From Terriglobales bacterium (GTDB lineage: Bacteria > Acidobacteriota > Terriglobia > Bryobacterales > Bryobacteraceae): 64,000 bases of DNA. This document shows positions 8,513-17,074 of the stretch, piece after piece. A program made the position numbers and the translations under genes. Location: the NCBI GenBank assembly GCA_021372245.1, contig JAJFUV010000240.1, positions 22,857 through 86,856 of the forward strand, given 5' to 3'. The notes beneath the pieces are model-generated. The model saw only the letters and a list, made by a program, of their open reading frames with translations. It ran no database searches and was not told the origin of the DNA. Every line of letters starts with the position of its first letter. The first letter of the stretch is position 1.

Positions 8513-8580
8513 AACGCGCAGGCGTCTTGCTTTTGCTGCTGGCAACGGCGCTTGCGGCGCAAGTCAATCGCGGTGCCTGA
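8509..8580 (+). CDS. Very small ORF consisting of a signal peptide
   Basis: The ATG overlaps the previous stop (ATGA). The 23-residue product MKRAGVLLLLLATALAAQVN plus three residues is essentially a Sec signal peptide with an Ala-x-Ala site and almost nothing after it. It could be a remnant of an exported protein whose body was lost, or a translated membrane-active peptide. The coupling to the upstream gene suggests it is translated. Confidence 0.4.
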   Translation: MKRAGVLLLLLATALAAQVNRGA

Positions 8581-8631
8581 AAACCACCGCATTCCATCCG
8601 TAACCACCTCCCTTTCCTAAAGGATTCAACT

Positions 8632-9408
8632 ATGTCCACATGGGGTTCCGCTCCCTGGGGCGGCTTGGCCTCTGTCTCAGCCACCGCCATCAAGGTATCC
8701 GACATCCTCTACCACGCCTACCGCATCGCGGGCATTCTCTCTGAGGCGGGGCGAGGCTACGGGGCCGCAAAGCTCGACGACGGCATGGCGGTCCTCAACG
8801 CCATGCTGGACGCTTGGAATACTGAGCGCCTGTGCCTCCACGTCACCAGCCGCAACCTGTTCACGCTGATTCCCTCGCAGGGTGACTACACCATCGGGGA
8901 CGCCGGGGATTTCGACGTGGTGCGCCCACAGAAGATCGACCGGGCATCCACGGTGGATCTGTCCGACCCGGTGAATCCACGGGAGCGCCCCATCGAGGTC
9001 ATCACCGATCAGGGCTGGCAGGAAATCAGCGGGAAACTCACGACCTCCACACTGCCGCAGAAGGTCTGGTACGAGACGACCTATCCGCTCGGCATTCTGC
9101 ACTTCTGGCCGGTGCCTACCGCGGCGCATCAGGCAGCCCTCTACTGGAAGGGCTTGCTCGCTGGCTTCACGAACGCCACGGACTCAGTGGCGCTGCCCCC
9201 GGGGTATCTCGCAGCCATCGAGTACAACCTGGCCGAAGAACTCGCCCTGCGGTTTCCTGACCGGGCGAAGATCAGCCCGCTGGCTCTCGAGAAAGCCCGC
9301 GAGTACAAGGCGGCCATCAAGCGGGCCAACATCGTCGTCCACGAACTGCGCTGCGATCCGGGTGTGCTTCAGCGGGGCGCGGGTTTCGACATCTATTCCG
9401 GGGAGTAA
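8632..9408 (+). CDS. Tail accessory factor, P22 gp4-like
   Basis: A 258-residue protein. The pattern is that of the P22 tail-accessory-factor family, which binds under the portal and closes the packaged head. It has an N-terminal helix pair VSDILYHAYRIAGIL and LDDGMAVLNAMLDAWNTERL, then a beta region, then LPPGYLAAIEYNLAEELALRF and a C-terminal helix. P22 gp4 is 166 residues; this version has a larger middle domain. It lies directly before a second protein of the same type. Confidence 0.8.
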   Translation: MSTWGSAPWGGLASVSATAIKVSDILYHAYRIAGILSEAGRGYGAAKLDDGMAVLNAMLDAWNTERLCLHVTSRNLFTLIPSQGDYTIGDAGDFDVVRPQKIDRASTVDLSDPVNPRERPIEVITDQGWQEISGKLTTSTLPQKVWYETTYPLGILHFWPVPTAAHQAALYWKGLLAGFTNATDSVALPPGYLAAIEYNLAEELALRFPDRAKISPLALEKAREYKAAIKRANIVVHELRCDPGVLQRGAGFDIYSGE

Positions 9409-9411
9409 ATC

Positions 9412-10422
9412 ATGTCTACCACCGTTCAGCAACTCATCACCTCCGCCTTCCGTGATATCGGTGCCATCGGCTCAGGCGATACTCCCTCCACGGAGGAATC
9501 GAACGACGCCCTGGTGAAGTTGAACCAGTTTCTCGCTTCCTGGAGCGCGCAGGGACTCCCGGTCTACCAGATCACGCGCAGCACGGTTGCGCTTACGGGT
9601 GCCGCGTCCTACTCCCTCAATGGCGTGGCGCGGCCCGTCAAGATCAAGGCCGCATCCGTGGTGAGCACGGCTGTCATTGACGTGCCGGTTCCCATCCTCA
9701 CGGCGCAACAGTGGGCAACCATCCAGGACAAGGCTGGCACGGCGGCTTTCGCGGAGGGGCTGTACTACGAGCACGGTTACCCGCTGGCGAAGATCCATCT
9801 TGCCCCGAAGGTCACCGCTGGAACGCTGAATCTCCACAGCGAAAAGCCCATCGGCTCCGGGCTCATGGAAGTGCGCGAGACATTGGTGCTGAGCGGGGCG
9901 GCGAGCTACACCGTGGGCGTGGGCGGGAGCCTCGCCACGGAACGGCCCGTGCGCGTGCTGGCTGCGTCGATCGCCGCTGGCAGCAGCATCAGCCGTGGCG
10001 TGCGGCTCGTGACGGCTGAGGAATGGGCGAACTACCCGAAGCGTGGCGTCGGTGGGGCTTTCGCGGAGGTGGGGTTCTATGACGCGGGATACCCAAACGC
10101 GACTCTGTACCTCGGACCCATCCCGGCGAACGGCGGATCACTCGAACTGTTCAGCTACATGGCGCTCACGGCGTTCGCCAGCCTATCCGCCAGCATCGAC
10201 CTTCCTCCGGGTTACGAGCGCGCCCTGCGGACGGCCTTCGCGCTGGAACTCTACTACGAGTATCCGCGGGAGAGCGGCGTGGCGGTCGATGCACTCAAGA
10301 TGGCGGCAGACGACGCCAAGGCTTCGATCTTCGGGCTGAACCAGGCCATCATGGGGAGTCCGGCAGGGCCTCCGCCGCAGCCTGTGGTTGTCGCGCCTCC
10401 GCCAGCGGCTCCGGCTCAATAA
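9412..10422 (+). CDS. Second gp4-like tail accessory protein with internal duplication
   Basis: A 336-residue protein starting three bases after its paralogue. It keeps the family ends (LITSAFRDIGAIGSGDTPS, DALVKLNQFLASWSAQGL, LPPGYERALRTAFALELYYEY) but the middle is present twice. VPILTAQQWATIQDKAG with AFAEGLYYEHGYPLAKIHL is echoed by VRLVTAEEWANYPKRG with AFAEVGFYDAGYPNATLYL. The C terminus is a Pro/Ala-rich tail. The duplicated beta unit probably extends the neck or fibre-contact surface. Confidence 0.75.
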   Translation: MSTTVQQLITSAFRDIGAIGSGDTPSTEESNDALVKLNQFLASWSAQGLPVYQITRSTVALTGAASYSLNGVARPVKIKAASVVSTAVIDVPVPILTAQQWATIQDKAGTAAFAEGLYYEHGYPLAKIHLAPKVTAGTLNLHSEKPIGSGLMEVRETLVLSGAASYTVGVGGSLATERPVRVLAASIAAGSSISRGVRLVTAEEWANYPKRGVGGAFAEVGFYDAGYPNATLYLGPIPANGGSLELFSYMALTAFASLSASIDLPPGYERALRTAFALELYYEYPRESGVAVDALKMAADDAKASIFGLNQAIMGSPAGPPPQPVVVAPPPAAPAQ

Positions 10423-10460
10423 AAACCCCACCAACTACCGCCTTGAGGCGGGAGGATAAC

Positions 10461-12638
10461 ATGCACAAACTTGTAATCACCTCTCTACTTGCCGTACTGG
10501 CGTATGCCCAGCCCGCGACGTACCCGAGTTCCGTCGTCACTGATGGAAAAGTCGGCGTGGCGGTCAATGGAATCAATACGACCCTCGCGGCGGGCATCAC
10601 CCCGAGCGCGACGAGTTTCACGGTACGGAGCGCGACGGGAATCGCACCCAACACCTTTCTCACGCTTTCGGGCGTGGAAATCGTCAAGGTGTGCTCCGTT
10701 GTAGGGACGACCGTACAGGTGGGTGATGCGTCCTGCCCGAATATCGATGGACGCGGGTTCGATGGCACGACGGCGTCGTATCACGTTGCGAACGGAACGG
10801 TCATGTCCTATCCGATCGCGCGGAACCACAACCAACTCGCGGCGGAAGTTAAGGCTATTGAGACAGCACTTGGGGCGAATCTCATCAACGTCCGCGCCAG
10901 CACCCCGGCCATCAACGCGAGCGACTACAACTTCGCAGCGCAGGCACCCGGTGGCTCGCTCACCGCAAGTATCATCAACTCCGTCACACTCGCACCCTGC
11001 CCTCAAGGGGTCAACGGGACAAACACCGGGCACTCGCTCTACATCTCGGGCGGGACGGGCACGGCGGAATGGGTCATTATCAGCGGCGGCACCTGCACTT
11101 CCGGGGCAGCGAGCGGCACGGTATTTTTCACTCCCGCGAACAACCACAGCGGCGCGTGGACGATTGCATCGGGCACGAGCGGCATCACCGAGGCGCTGAA
11201 CATTCTACCCGCTGTTGGTGGAGTCGTGGCGGCTCCAGCAGGTACGCTGTCGGCCTGCAACGTCGCCATCGCGCGCCGCAACCAATCGTTGATCGGTCAG
11301 GGCATCGAGGCGACGATCCTCACGTGCGAAAGTCCCACGCTGCCGGCTGTCCACATCTATAACGGCGCGTGGTGGGGACTGGTGCAGGACATGAAGATCA
11401 CGCGCACGGCGGTCCCCACGGCCGGCGGCGACGGTATCGTCACCGATACAAATACCACCAATTTCGAAGCGCGCCGCGTCTACCTCACGCACCACTACCA
11501 CGGGCTTCGTCTCGGCCCAACCACCTACAGCCACTTGACGGAAGTACAGGTGCAGAACTCCGTGCTCGACGGCTTCTACTTTGAGCCGGATGGGATCGAT
11601 GTGGTGATGCAGTGGCAAGTAAAGGAGTGCGGGGCGGGCGGGAACGGCCGGCACGGGTTCTTCATCGACAACACCACTTCGCCCATCTCCATGATCGCCC
11701 CCGAGATGCGGCACATCCTCACGTTCGCCAACCAGGGCAACGGGATCAGGGTGGAGGGGCAGGATGGCAAGGGAATCTACGCCTTCATCCTGGAGGATCT
11801 GCGGGCTGAGGCAGACAACCTGAGTGGTCTGTATATGAAGACGTTCGGCAACGAGCACGCCCTGCGCAACATGAACGTTGGCGGGTCTGGCCTGAACACT
11901 CTCAACGTCGGCTACCCCACTCACCTTACGACTCCCACCAATGCAGCGTATGGTATAGAGCTTGACGACCGAAACGATACCGGGACCTGCCCCAGTTCCA
12001 CCGGCGCCTTGAGTATCTATGGCGTGAAGGTCGTGGGTAATGCACTGTCCGGCGTAAAGATCAAAAGCTGCGGCGTGTTGATCTCCGGCATTACTGCCGC
12101 TCGGAATGGGGTGGCGCAGCACGCCGACGACGACAAGCGGGCGGGCGTCACCATCCAGGCGAGCGAAGTCACGGTAATGGGCGGATTCTACAGCTCGTCC
12201 GGAGATGGATTTGGCAACGCACAGCAAAAGTACGGCATCGAGGTGTCCGGTGCAGCCCCCATCCCCACACTGAATCTGGCGGGCAATACCTGCGATGTGA
12301 ACACGGGCTTTGCGGCCGGCACCCAGTGCTTCAAATTCAACACCGTGCCGACTTCCTACGCCGCGTCCCTGCCAGGGTTCTACTACCAGCGCTGGGGCGC
12401 CAGTTGCTCGACGGTGGCGAGCGTTGCCGCGACGTGCGACACGACTCTCACCCTGACGCAGCCATTCCCAGACACCAACTACGTCGCCACCTGCTCGCTG
12501 CGCGGGACCATCACGGGCGTGCCCACCATCGTTGGCTACGTCAACCAAGCCGCCGGCAGTATCGACATACGCATAGCGGCGCTTACAGCTGCGGCGGCCT
12601 CGGCGTCGAACGTGGATTGCGTGTTCCGGCATCAGTAG
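10461..12638 (+). CDS. Tailspike-like beta-helix protein with signal peptide
   Basis: A 725-residue protein with GGGAGG before the ATG. Residues about 180-560 show the short repeated strands and turns of a right-handed parallel beta-helix (for example GIRVEGQDGKGIYAFILEDL, GVKIKSCGVLISGITAARN, GVTIQASEVTVMGGFYSS), as in tailspikes and pectate-lyase folds that bind or cut surface polysaccharide. The C terminus (about 640-725) is a beta domain with several cysteines. The N terminus MHKLVITSLLAVLAYAQ looks like a cleavable Sec signal, which classic tailspikes lack. Confidence 0.75.
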   Translation: MHKLVITSLLAVLAYAQPATYPSSVVTDGKVGVAVNGINTTLAAGITPSATSFTVRSATGIAPNTFLTLSGVEIVKVCSVVGTTVQVGDASCPNIDGRGFDGTTASYHVANGTVMSYPIARNHNQLAAEVKAIETALGANLINVRASTPAINASDYNFAAQAPGGSLTASIINSVTLAPCPQGVNGTNTGHSLYISGGTGTAEWVIISGGTCTSGAASGTVFFTPANNHSGAWTIASGTSGITEALNILPAVGGVVAAPAGTLSACNVAIARRNQSLIGQGIEATILTCESPTLPAVHIYNGAWWGLVQDMKITRTAVPTAGGDGIVTDTNTTNFEARRVYLTHHYHGLRLGPTTYSHLTEVQVQNSVLDGFYFEPDGIDVVMQWQVKECGAGGNGRHGFFIDNTTSPISMIAPEMRHILTFANQGNGIRVEGQDGKGIYAFILEDLRAEADNLSGLYMKTFGNEHALRNMNVGGSGLNTLNVGYPTHLTTPTNAAYGIELDDRNDTGTCPSSTGALSIYGVKVVGNALSGVKIKSCGVLISGITAARNGVAQHADDDKRAGVTIQASEVTVMGGFYSSSGDGFGNAQQKYGIEVSGAAPIPTLNLAGNTCDVNTGFAAGTQCFKFNTVPTSYAASLPGFYYQRWGASCSTVASVAATCDTTLTLTQPFPDTNYVATCSLRGTITGVPTIVGYVNQAAGSIDIRIAALTAAAASASNVDCVFRHQ

Positions 12639-12906
12639 GGGTTTGGAAATGCGCCCTCACCTCCACTATCACGTCGCCGTAGCGAGCCCGAAGCTCAGGG
12701 CCGAGCGGGAACGGAAGATTAGCCCCGCGCACGCTCCCGGGCATCTGCCCGCGTTCGGCAATCAGGACAAGGGAGCCGGAATTGTGGACAAGTCGATATC
12801 CATGCTCCCGGGCGAGTTGCGCAAGATTAGCGATATCCGAGGGCTGGCGGTAGGAGCGGCTGGTGCAACCGCACAGGACCATGAGAAGCAGCGCAATTCT
12901 AAGCAT
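12583..12906 (-). CDS. Small lipoprotein on the opposite strand
   Basis: A 107-residue protein with a lipoprotein signal (MLRIALLLMVLCGC, lipid-acceptor Cys14). After the signal come SDIANLAQLAREHGYRLV and a Pro-rich end. Its 3' end overlaps the tailspike gene by 56 bases, tail to tail, and it fills the otherwise empty 12639-12980 gap. This is the pattern of a phage moron expressed from the prophage, where exported lipoproteins often block superinfection. The function here is unknown; no strong promoter was identified. Confidence 0.55.
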   Translation of the reverse strand: MLRIALLLMVLCGCTSRSYRQPSDIANLAQLAREHGYRLVHNSGSLVLIAERGQMPGSVRGANLPFPLGPELRARYGDVIVEVRAHFQTPTDAGTRNPRSTPRPPQL

Positions 12907-12980
12907 GGCTCAATCCTAACACCACCACGGCAGCACGCGCCTCATGGCCTCCGGAGACTTGGCGGCAAGGAAGCGGTCCT

Positions 12981-14981
12981 ATGAAGTTCGATGCTTTTGT
13001 TGGGGGCAGCTACGCGCTGCCCTCCGTCCAGGCCAACTGCCAACGGGCGGTGAATCTCTACCCGGAGCTGGACGAAACCGGGCAAGGCAAGAACAAGTTC
13101 ACGTATGTCGGCACGCCGGGAGTGCATCTGTTCGGCGACGTGACGGACTTCGACGCTTTGGTGCCCGGAGCCTGCACACCCATTCGCGGCCTCTTTAGCG
13201 GTGGGGGCAGGCTGTGGGTTGCGGCTGGAACCAGATTCTTCGAGGTTGACGGATCGGGCCCGGGTGGGACAGCAGCGCTAAAGGCTGGTACTTCAGTCCA
13301 TACGATCGCCGATGATGCCGACCATAGCCCGGTTCAAATCTTCAGCAACGGCAGGGAGTTGTTTGTAATCGCCTCCGGGCGGGCCTATCGGCACGACGGA
13401 GTTTCGCTCACGGCCATTACGTTCGACACGTTCACGGGCACATGCAATACGAACGGCACCGCCGTCACGTGGGTAAGCGGCGACAAGTTCGACGTTCTGA
13501 TGCAGGGCCAAACCATCACGATCAACGCCGTCACGTACACCGTCACTGAGGTGGCGAGCGAAACCGCGCTCACCGTAGACGCGGGCGCAGGCGTTCAGGC
13601 CGGCGTAGCTTTCTCCTGCACCCCGGCGCTCAAGGCTGTAACGGGCGGCTTCCTGGACGGCTACTTCATTACGAACGCATGGATCGACAATGGCTCGGCG
13701 CTCGATGCGAACTGGAATCGGTTCTATGTGTCGGAACTCTGGAGCGGGGCGTCACCGTGGGATGGGTTGAGGTACGACGTGAAAAGCGGGCACCCCGACA
13801 ATCTCGTTGCTGTCCACGTGGACGGCCAGTATCTCTGGTTGTTTGGTTCGCAGACAGCGGAGGCTTGGGCGAATAACGGTAACCCCGACTTCCCGTTCGC
13901 CCGTGTCGCACCGGTAATCCAGCAGGGGTGCCTGTCGCCGTGGTCTCCGGTCTCGCTCGGAGGAATGATCGGCTGGATTGGGATGGATGCGCGAGGTGGA
14001 CCGGTAGCCTATCTGGCGGAGGGGTTCCAGCCCCGCCGCGTTTCCACCCATGCGGTCGAGTATGCGTGGCGCACCATGTCTCCGTCTCAGGCTGCCCGCA
14101 AGGCCAGCAGTTTCGCCTACACGCAGCAAGGGCACCTGTTCTGGGTCATTAACTTCCCCGGTACGAATCCGGCGTGGGTCTATGACGTGACCACCGGCAT
14201 ATGGCACGAGCGGGCAGCGTGGAACTCACTCATCCCGAAGTTCAGCAACCCGATGTACAGATACCACACGTTCCTGGCTGAGTGGGAGGACGTGGCGCTT
14301 ACGGGCGTCACGGGCCATATCGTAGGCGATCCGTTGAGCGGGAATCTGTACCACCTGTCGCCGGAGTATTACGACGACAACGGGAGCGACATCAAGCGGA
14401 GGCGCACGGCACCTCACCTCTCCAACGAGAACCGGGAAAACTTCTATCACCGGATGGAGATTGACGCGGACCTCGGAGGTATTAGCAAGGCCGTGTATGT
14501 TCCGACCGGCCCCGCAGCCCTCAACGATGCCGTGAGCGGCGGGACGTACACCGGGACGGCAAGCACAACCTTCACAGTGCAGATCGACGCGGCGGGCACA
14601 CCGGACACCTTCAAGTGGCGCAAGAGTGGCGGTGCCTGGACCGCTGGCGTGGCGATCACGGGCGCGACACAGACTCTCAGTGACGGCGTGACGGTCAGGT
14701 TTTACGCCACCACGGGCCACGCGGTTGGGGACGCCTGGACGATTGCGGCGGAAGTGGAACCAGCCAGCGTGACGCTTTCGGTTTCCCGCAATGGAGGCAA
14801 GACGTTCGGAACGGCAAAGGCAGTCGCCCCCAGCGCGCCCCACCAGGACGACCGTGGCAAGCGGTTCGTGTGGCGGCGCATCGGCGGGGCGCACGACCTC
14901 GTTCCGCAGGTTGACATCACAGGCAAGAGCAAGGTGGCAATCTTCAACGCCTATCTCGAGTTGTCGAAAGGCGGGGCGTAA
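12981..14981 (+). CDS. Packaged-DNA stabilisation protein, P22 gp10-like
   Basis: A 666-residue protein. The start MKFDAFVGGSYALPSVQANC followed by RAVNLYPELDE and YVGTPG is characteristic of the phage stabilisation (gp10/gp26 tail hub) family. In P22 gp10 forms the tail hub beneath gp4. The body is beta-propeller-like (WAAGTRFFEVDG, LWLFGSQTAEAW, GGMIGWIGMDARGG, GHLFWVINFPGTNPAWVYD). Near residues 160-215 and 515-590 there are inserted Thr-rich beta segments. It shares one base with the next start (TAATG). Confidence 0.85.
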   Translation: MKFDAFVGGSYALPSVQANCQRAVNLYPELDETGQGKNKFTYVGTPGVHLFGDVTDFDALVPGACTPIRGLFSGGGRLWVAAGTRFFEVDGSGPGGTAALKAGTSVHTIADDADHSPVQIFSNGRELFVIASGRAYRHDGVSLTAITFDTFTGTCNTNGTAVTWVSGDKFDVLMQGQTITINAVTYTVTEVASETALTVDAGAGVQAGVAFSCTPALKAVTGGFLDGYFITNAWIDNGSALDANWNRFYVSELWSGASPWDGLRYDVKSGHPDNLVAVHVDGQYLWLFGSQTAEAWANNGNPDFPFARVAPVIQQGCLSPWSPVSLGGMIGWIGMDARGGPVAYLAEGFQPRRVSTHAVEYAWRTMSPSQAARKASSFAYTQQGHLFWVINFPGTNPAWVYDVTTGIWHERAAWNSLIPKFSNPMYRYHTFLAEWEDVALTGVTGHIVGDPLSGNLYHLSPEYYDDNGSDIKRRRTAPHLSNENRENFYHRMEIDADLGGISKAVYVPTGPAALNDAVSGGTYTGTASTTFTVQIDAAGTPDTFKWRKSGGAWTAGVAITGATQTLSDGVTVRFYATTGHAVGDAWTIAAEVEPASVTLSVSRNGGKTFGTAKAVAPSAPHQDDRGKRFVWRRIGGAHDLVPQVDITGKSKVAIFNAYLELSKGGA

Positions 14982-15667
14982 TGCCGGGGCAGATCACTCT
15001 CGAGGGCTTGCTGCGCACCCCCTTGCAGGTCGAGGGTCGGCTGACGCAGGCATGGGCGGAGTTCTTCGTGGGGCTCGCCACGCTGCCGGCGGGTATTGAG
15101 GATTTGACGCGGCTGCTTGCCGTCACGCTAACGCAATCCGACGAAGATGCCGTGCTTGGACGGAATAACCTGACCAACGCTGGGGCCATCCCCAAGGTGA
15201 GTGAGGCCGGAACGGTGGATGAAAGCGCGGTCACCGACAACGGCGCGAGCCTGATCCTCGTCACTGGTCGCGGAATCGTCATCGATAACAACTACGGTTT
15301 CGACTCCAAGGATTCGGCTGGCACGGCAAGGGCATTGTTGACGCTCGATGGTGCAAACCCCGATGTTTTGCACCTCCGCAACAACCAACGAGGGGTTGGA
15401 GGGGCGATCAGTTTTGACACGCAAGCGGGTGGGGCGGCCGGAGCAACACTGGACAGCGCTGGAAACCTGAACGTGATTGGAGGTTACAAGGCCAACAGCG
15501 CCACTGGGTTGACCTCCAACCGCACCGTGGTCTATGCGGTGGTTCCGGTTACAACCACACTGCAATACCAAAACTGGGCGAATGCGAATGTCTCGATGAC
15601 CGTACAGACCGGAACGTCGGTTTCGACCACCACTCACGGCTTTACCGGAGGAATTCTTACCACATGA
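14981..15667 (+). CDS. Tail fibre/needle-like protein
   Basis: A 228-residue protein starting at an ATG overlapping the gp10-like stop. The N terminus (LEGLLRTPLQVEGRLTQAWA, then GIEDLTRLLAVTLTQSDE) looks helical and could dock to the hub. The remainder is Gly/Thr/Asn-rich with short strands, for example NNQRGVGGAISFDTQAGGAA, and ends TGGILTT, as in trimeric fibre tips. Exact role is uncertain. Confidence 0.65.
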   Translation: MPGQITLEGLLRTPLQVEGRLTQAWAEFFVGLATLPAGIEDLTRLLAVTLTQSDEDAVLGRNNLTNAGAIPKVSEAGTVDESAVTDNGASLILVTGRGIVIDNNYGFDSKDSAGTARALLTLDGANPDVLHLRNNQRGVGGAISFDTQAGGAAGATLDSAGNLNVIGGYKANSATGLTSNRTVVYAVVPVTTTLQYQNWANANVSMTVQTGTSVSTTTHGFTGGILTT

Positions 15668-15840
15668 CGGCGACAAAGAACGGCGTGACGCATTCCGTGC
15701 TGGAGATGGAGCGGCCGGACGGGCGAGCGCAATTCCTGATGTTCGCGCCCAACGGCGACTTAACCCGTATTCACATCGACCCGACGCGCGAGGACTGCAT
15801 CGCGGCACTTGAGCGGGACGGGTTCACGGTTACGGAGTAA
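15664..15840 (+). CDS. Small hypothetical protein after the fibre gene
   Basis: A 58-residue protein whose ATG overlaps the preceding stop (ATGA). It reads NGVTHSVLEMERPDGRAQFL then PNGDLTRIHIDPTREDCIAA, a compact alpha/beta arrangement. Such short genes after a fibre gene can encode fibre assembly chaperones, but there is no direct evidence. Confidence 0.55.
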   Translation: MTATKNGVTHSVLEMERPDGRAQFLMFAPNGDLTRIHIDPTREDCIAALERDGFTVTE

Positions 15841-15846
15841 GCGGCT

Positions 15847-16227
15847 ATGGTAACCCCAGCGCGACTCATCCCCAATTCCAGGCTTGCCGCCCCCCTGTCT
15901 CTGCTCACCGCTTCGGTTCAGGAGTTCTACGCGGCACCAGATCGAAGCACCACGACTGAGAAAACCAGGACGTACATCCGGAAACTGACGTTGACGAATA
16001 CGAGCGCGGTGGATGAAACGGTGACGATTTATCTGGTGCCGGTGGGAGATACGGCGGGCGCGGCGAACATGCTCGTGAATGTCCTTCCGGTTCCGGGTGG
16101 AAAGACCGTCGTGGTGAAGGAAGCCGAAGGCCACATCCTCGAACCGGGCGGGGCGATTCAGGCCGTGGCAGGAGGAGCGCCCGGGGCCACGGTCACGATC
16201 CTGGCGAGTGGGGTGGAGTTCAGGTAG
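15847..16227 (+). CDS. Hypothetical virion protein, beta-sandwich type
   Basis: A 126-residue protein with alternating strands (TYIRKLTLTNTSAVDETVTI, GGKTVVVKEAEGHILEPGGA, AVAGGAPGATVTILASGVEF). Similar small proteins after the tail-hub region of other phages are virion-associated and help attach fibres. I infer a structural role. Its stop overlaps the next GTG start. Confidence 0.6.
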   Translation: MVTPARLIPNSRLAAPLSLLTASVQEFYAAPDRSTTTEKTRTYIRKLTLTNTSAVDETVTIYLVPVGDTAGAANMLVNVLPVPGGKTVVVKEAEGHILEPGGAIQAVAGGAPGATVTILASGVEFR

Positions 16228-16718
16228 TGCAGGTCGCCCTTGTCTCGCCGTTCCCCGAGAGCGGCATCCCCGACCTCTACCACTGGATGAGTGCGGCGCT
16301 GATTTCCGCCACCGATGATTTTCCGAAAGACCCGGCCTTATTTGAAGCACGGATGCGCGAGGTGCTGGCGCGGCTTCGGAGTTGGGGCGTAATCGACTTG
16401 GCAGACGGGGTGGTGGTGGGCGCGGTGCTGATCGAACCCATGGGAACGATGGGCGCGAAGTCCTACATCGCCAGCGCGCGGCGGGCGTGGGGCAGGGGAA
16501 TCATGGACGAGGCGGCGCGGATGGTGATGGCGGAAGTATTCAGCGGTTCCGTCACCCACATCCAGGGCTGGGTGCTCGACAACAACGCACCGTCGAAGTC
16601 CTTCAGCGAGCGAATCGGGATGCGGCTGAAGAACGTGCTGCCGGGGCACACGATGCAGGGCGGGCGGTTGCGGGACATGCGGATTTACGAGTTGACGAGG
16701 GACGAATGGGCGAAGTGA
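16227..16718 (+). CDS. GNAT-family acetyltransferase (first of two)
   Basis: A 163-residue protein from a GTG overlapping the previous stop. It has the GNAT order: strands VIDLADGVVVGAVLIEP, a loop resembling the acetyl-CoA motif at ARRAWGRGIMDEAARMVMAE, then HIQGWVLDNNAPSKSFSERI and GMRLKNVLPG near the end. The enzyme would transfer an acetyl group from acetyl-CoA to an amine. GNAT genes in tail modules are known in several phages; their targets are unknown. Confidence 0.75.
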   Translation: MQVALVSPFPESGIPDLYHWMSAALISATDDFPKDPALFEARMREVLARLRSWGVIDLADGVVVGAVLIEPMGTMGAKSYIASARRAWGRGIMDEAARMVMAEVFSGSVTHIQGWVLDNNAPSKSFSERIGMRLKNVLPGHTMQGGRLRDMRIYELTRDEWAK

Positions 16719-17071
16719 CGGTGCGGCACATCCCACCCGAGGAATGGGAGCGGTTGCGTGGAACATACGAGCAACAGGGAGACACCCTGCCTCGCGCGGA
16801 GCAGAATACCGCCATCGTCGCTGAGGTGGACGGCAAGATCGTGGGCATGTGGGGGATCAACCTACTGATCCATGCGGGACCGCTATGGGTGGACCCGGAA
16901 TGGCGCGGTAAGGGCGTGCCGGACCAGATGGGCGTGGCGCTCGATGAGTTAGTGAAAAACGCCGGGGGCAAGGGGTATCTGATGTTCCCGAGCAATAAGG
17001 GTTCAGAGCAAGTGGCTGTGCGGATGGGGCTAAAGCCCGCCGCTTGGAAAATCTACGTGAAGGAGTTTTGA
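16706..17071 (+). CDS. GNAT-family acetyltransferase (second of two)
   Basis: A 121-residue protein overlapping its neighbour by 13 bases. AIVAEVDGKIVGMWGINLL is the central strand pair, VDPEWRGKGVPDQMGVALDE the acetyl-CoA binding loop and helix, and SEQVAVRMGLKPAAWKIYV the final motif. It is shorter than its neighbour and similar in layout, so the pair may arise from duplication or act together. Substrate unknown. Confidence 0.75.
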   Translation: MGEVTVRHIPPEEWERLRGTYEQQGDTLPRAEQNTAIVAEVDGKIVGMWGINLLIHAGPLWVDPEWRGKGVPDQMGVALDELVKNAGGKGYLMFPSNKGSEQVAVRMGLKPAAWKIYVKEF

Positions 17072-17074
17072 CCT

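Noticed and set aside
11205..12632. Long minus-strand open frame opposite the tailspike-like gene
   Set aside because: Antisense shadow of a beta-helix gene with a clear start and signal peptide; the translation is Arg/His/Gly-rich without domains.
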